NCBI GenBank assembly: GCA_900550025.1
Contig: URQP01000002.1
Span: 1-64,000 of the forward strand
Direction: 5' to 3'
From: an uncultured Porphyromonadaceae bacterium
GTDB taxonomy: Bacteria; Bacteroidota; Bacteroidia; Bacteroidales; Muribaculaceae
Length of the DNA stretch: 64,000 bases
Made by a program: the position numbers and the translations under genes. The notes under the pieces are model-generated. The model did not search any database. It saw only the letters and a list, made by a program, of their open reading frames with translations, and had not been told where the DNA came from. Positions 62,021 through 64,000 of the stretch are shown here, one piece after another; positions within the stretch are counted from its first letter, which is position 1; the number at the start of each line of letters is the position of its first letter.

Positions 62021-63358
62021 CTAATTGAATATTTTTTCTATTTTATGGATTGCTCCGGAAAGACAAAATACAAGCACATGGTCGCCGGCCATTATCTGCG
62101 TATGCCCGTCGACAAGCATGCCCTTGCCGTCACGTATAAGTCCGCCGATTGTCATGTCTTTTGAAAGCTTTAAATCCTTCACGCAAGCCCTCGTGACTTT
62201 AGCACCTTCCTTCACCACCATTTCTGCCACCTCTGCATCTGTCAAGGCGAGGCATTTCGCATTAGATGAGTCAAAATCAAGCAGAATCTGGAATATTTGG
62301 CTCGAAGCAAGCAACTTTTTATTAATTACCGTTCCGATGTTCAAGTTCTCTGCGGCGGCTATGAACTGTATGTTCTCAACTTCCGCTATCGTCTTCGACA
62401 CCCCCGATTCTTTAGCCGTAAGGCATGCAAGAATGTTAGTCTCTGAGCTGTCGGTAAGTGCTATAAAGGTATCATAATTGGCTATACCCTCCTCCTTAAG
62501 CAAATCAAGGTCGCGGGCATCGCCATTGACAACAGAACAATTTGACGGCAACTGTGTCACAAGCTTCAGGCACTTCTCCCTGTCTGTCTCTATTATCTTT
62601 ATATCGTATGAGTCGTCGAGCATATTGACCAAACGCACGGCAATTCTACTTCCGCCCATTATAAGTATCTTCTTTATATTAACCGGACGCTTGCCGCACA
62701 AATCTATTATTTTCCCGATATTTTCTTTCTGCGTGGTGAAATACACAATATCACCGGCTTCAAGATGGTCGCTACCGCGTGGGATTATGGTCTCATGCCT
62801 GCGCCGTATGGCCGAGACATGGAATGGATGCCCGCTTTGAGCGAGATCCTTCAGTTGCAGATTGATGATTTTTGCATTCTCGCGCAGTTTAACGCCTGTA
62901 AGCAACAACTCTCCGTTATAAAGTTCAAACCAGTTACGTGCCCAAGAATGACGCATGGCCGACATGATTTCCATAGAAGCAAAATACTCAGGATAAATCA
63001 AGTCATCGACCCCGATACTTCTAAAATACGGCTTATAATCCGTTTTCATGAACTCATAGTTGTCGATTCGCGCCACAGTCTTCCTTGCCCCAAGATTCTT
63101 AGCCATCGAGCATGAAACGATGTTGCGTGTCTCGAACGGAGTCACCGCTATATACAAATCAGCACTACTTATATTGGCTTCTTTCAGAATCTTGAAAGCA
63201 GTAGTACGCCCTGTCATTGTCATCAAATTATAATTCGAGTCGAGAGCCTGCAATTTTGACTCATCCGGATCAATCAGAATCACGTCCTGCCCTTCGGCCG
63301 ACAACAACTTTGCAAGGTGTGTGCCTACTTCACCGGCTCCAGCTATTACAATTTTCAT
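62021..63358 (-). CDS. trkA: Trk system potassium uptake protein TrkA
   Basis: A 445-residue cytosolic protein with two RCK/TrkA_N domains and two TrkA_C domains. The first nucleotide-binding motif is IVIAGAGEVGTHLAKLL, the second ILIMGGSRIAVRLVNML (the usual GxGxxG is altered in the second half). NADH/ATP binding gates TrkH. Its ATG overlaps the dxs stop as ATGA. Confidence 0.95.
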   Translation of the reverse strand: MKIVIAGAGEVGTHLAKLLSAEGQDVILIDPDESKLQALDSNYNLMTMTGRTTAFKILKEANISSADLYIAVTPFETRNIVSCSMAKNLGARKTVARIDNYEFMKTDYKPYFRSIGVDDLIYPEYFASMEIMSAMRHSWARNWFELYNGELLLTGVKLRENAKIINLQLKDLAQSGHPFHVSAIRRRHETIIPRGSDHLEAGDIVYFTTQKENIGKIIDLCGKRPVNIKKILIMGGSRIAVRLVNMLDDSYDIKIIETDREKCLKLVTQLPSNCSVVNGDARDLDLLKEEGIANYDTFIALTDSSETNILACLTAKESGVSKTIAEVENIQFIAAAENLNIGTVINKKLLASSQIFQILLDFDSSNAKCLALTDAEVAEMVVKEGAKVTRACVKDLKLSKDMTIGGLIRDGKGMLVDGHTQIMAGDHVLVFCLSGAIHKIEKIFN

Positions 63359-64000
63359 TTCAGCATTTTTAAAATCCTGTCCTTTATACTGTCCTTATCA
63401 ATCCCGCATATAGCTGCCAATTGCGCGACTGTACCCTGTTTCACGAAATTGTCGGGGATACCAATCCGCTCTACCTTAGGCGAAAATCCGTGGTCACTCA
63501 TCCAATCCACAATCGCCGACCCGAATCCGCCATTGACAGCCCCGTCTTCCACTGTAATTATCTTATCGAATTTCTTTCCTATTTCAGCGAGCAAATCAGC
63601 ATCGAGAGGTTTAAGAAACACCATATCATAGTGGGCGATGCTCAAACCGGCAGTTTTTTCCACTTCGTCTATAGCTTTTGCGGCAACATTGCCTATAGTG
63701 CCTATCGAAAGGACGGCAAGCGACTCGCCGCCCCTAAGCATTCTTCCTTTGCCGACTGGCATTTCACACATACTGTTACGCCAATCAACATTTTCACATT
63801 TGCCGCGAGGATAACGTATGGCAAAAGGCCCATAATCATGCAATTGCGACGTATACATCAGATTCCGCAGACAATGCTCGTCAATCGGAGCCGACACTAT
63901 CATATTAGGAATGCTACGCAAATAGCACAAATCGAACACGCCATGGTGCGTCGCCCCGTCCTCACCGACCAATCCTGCACGGTCAATACAAAAAGTCACT
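63355..64000 (-). CDS. dxs: 1-deoxy-D-xylulose-5-phosphate synthase, C-terminal part
   Basis: The last 214 residues of Dxs; the frame continues beyond the window. TFCIDRAGLVGEDGATHHGV holds the substrate-binding part of the pyrimidine domain, and the transketolase C-terminal domain follows (LSIGTIGNVAAKAIDEVEK, ITVEDGAVNGGFGSAIVDWM). Dxs makes 1-deoxyxylulose-5-phosphate for isoprenoids, thiamine and pyridoxal. The thiamine-pyrophosphate part lies outside. Stop overlaps the trkA start. Confidence 0.95.
   Translation of the reverse strand, partial: VTFCIDRAGLVGEDGATHHGVFDLCYLRSIPNMIVSAPIDEHCLRNLMYTSQLHDYGPFAIRYPRGKCENVDWRNSMCEMPVGKGRMLRGGESLAVLSIGTIGNVAAKAIDEVEKTAGLSIAHYDMVFLKPLDADLLAEIGKKFDKIITVEDGAVNGGFGSAIVDWMSDHGFSPKVERIGIPDNFVKQGTVAQLAAICGIDKDSIKDRILKMLK

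Noticed and set aside
1-64000. tRNA, rRNA, known riboswitch or CRISPR
   Set aside because: I scanned the gaps by eye for T-arm motifs, conserved rRNA segments and regular repeat-spacer patterns and saw none. A covariance-model search would be more reliable.

Overview
The window looks like a chromosome segment of a Bacteroidales bacterium. A Muribaculaceae-like gut commensal is the best guess, but this rests on recognised protein families and not on any search. The main pointers are TAnnTTTG promoter boxes in front of many genes, the RprX/RprY two-component pair, an exbB-exbD-exbD-tonB cluster, an Nqr sodium pump, a type III glutamine synthetase, a long-form PurF, and families largely restricted to Bacteroidota (DUF4290, DUF4292, DUF5106, TIGR02757, Bacteroidota RpoZ). 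It is mostly ordinary core genome. I see no prophage, CRISPR array, rRNA, tRNA or intact insertion sequence.

Layout. 1-5414 (+): end of lgt, an MscS channel, a 420-base repeat-rich gap, uvrA and kdsB. 5411-11791 (-): a TonB-dependent receptor behind rprX-rprY, then proS. 12006-15008 (-): an OmpA-family protein, a small acidic protein, rimM, a DUF4290 gene and tsaB. 15200-16491 (+): a LysE-type exporter overlapping a CBM9-like gene, followed by a palindromic MITE/REP-like element. 16876-24575 (-): a secreted calycin-like protein, then the envelope run dut, TPR protein, DUF4292 lipoprotein, EnvC-like activator, GNAT protein and flippase. 24686-32328 (-): a long run of DUF5106 protein, DoxX, mnmA, bifunctional-nuclease protein, nucleoside transporter, rsmE, kdsA and acyl-CoA ligase.

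32510-38285 (+): a zeta-toxin-like kinase, a 62-residue protein and a TIGR02757 protein joined by overlaps, then glnN and purF. 38489-39671 (-): bamD and rpoZ. 39959-43608 (+): gdhA, a family 2 glycosyltransferase and a GH13 amylase. 43674-49515 (-): nqrABCDEF. 49880-53105 (+): exbB-exbD-exbD-tonB. 53181-64000 (-): two small unknown genes, a nucleoside phosphorylase, glycerate kinase, and the run dxs-trkA-trkH-ftsK-lolA-trxB.

Themes. Envelope building and energising dominate: lgt, kdsA/kdsB, bamD, lolA, EnvC, flippase, TonB system and receptor. Ammonia assimilation is represented by glnN and gdhA, with purF as a glutamine consumer. Sodium and potassium bioenergetics are represented by Nqr and Trk. 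The least explained parts are the intergenic DNA: a 293-base element with 13-base terminal inverted repeats, a two-module repeat carrying the proS promoter, a terminator-like hairpin against the start codon of the receptor gene, and the overlapping kinase/small-protein/TIGR02757 gene triplet.
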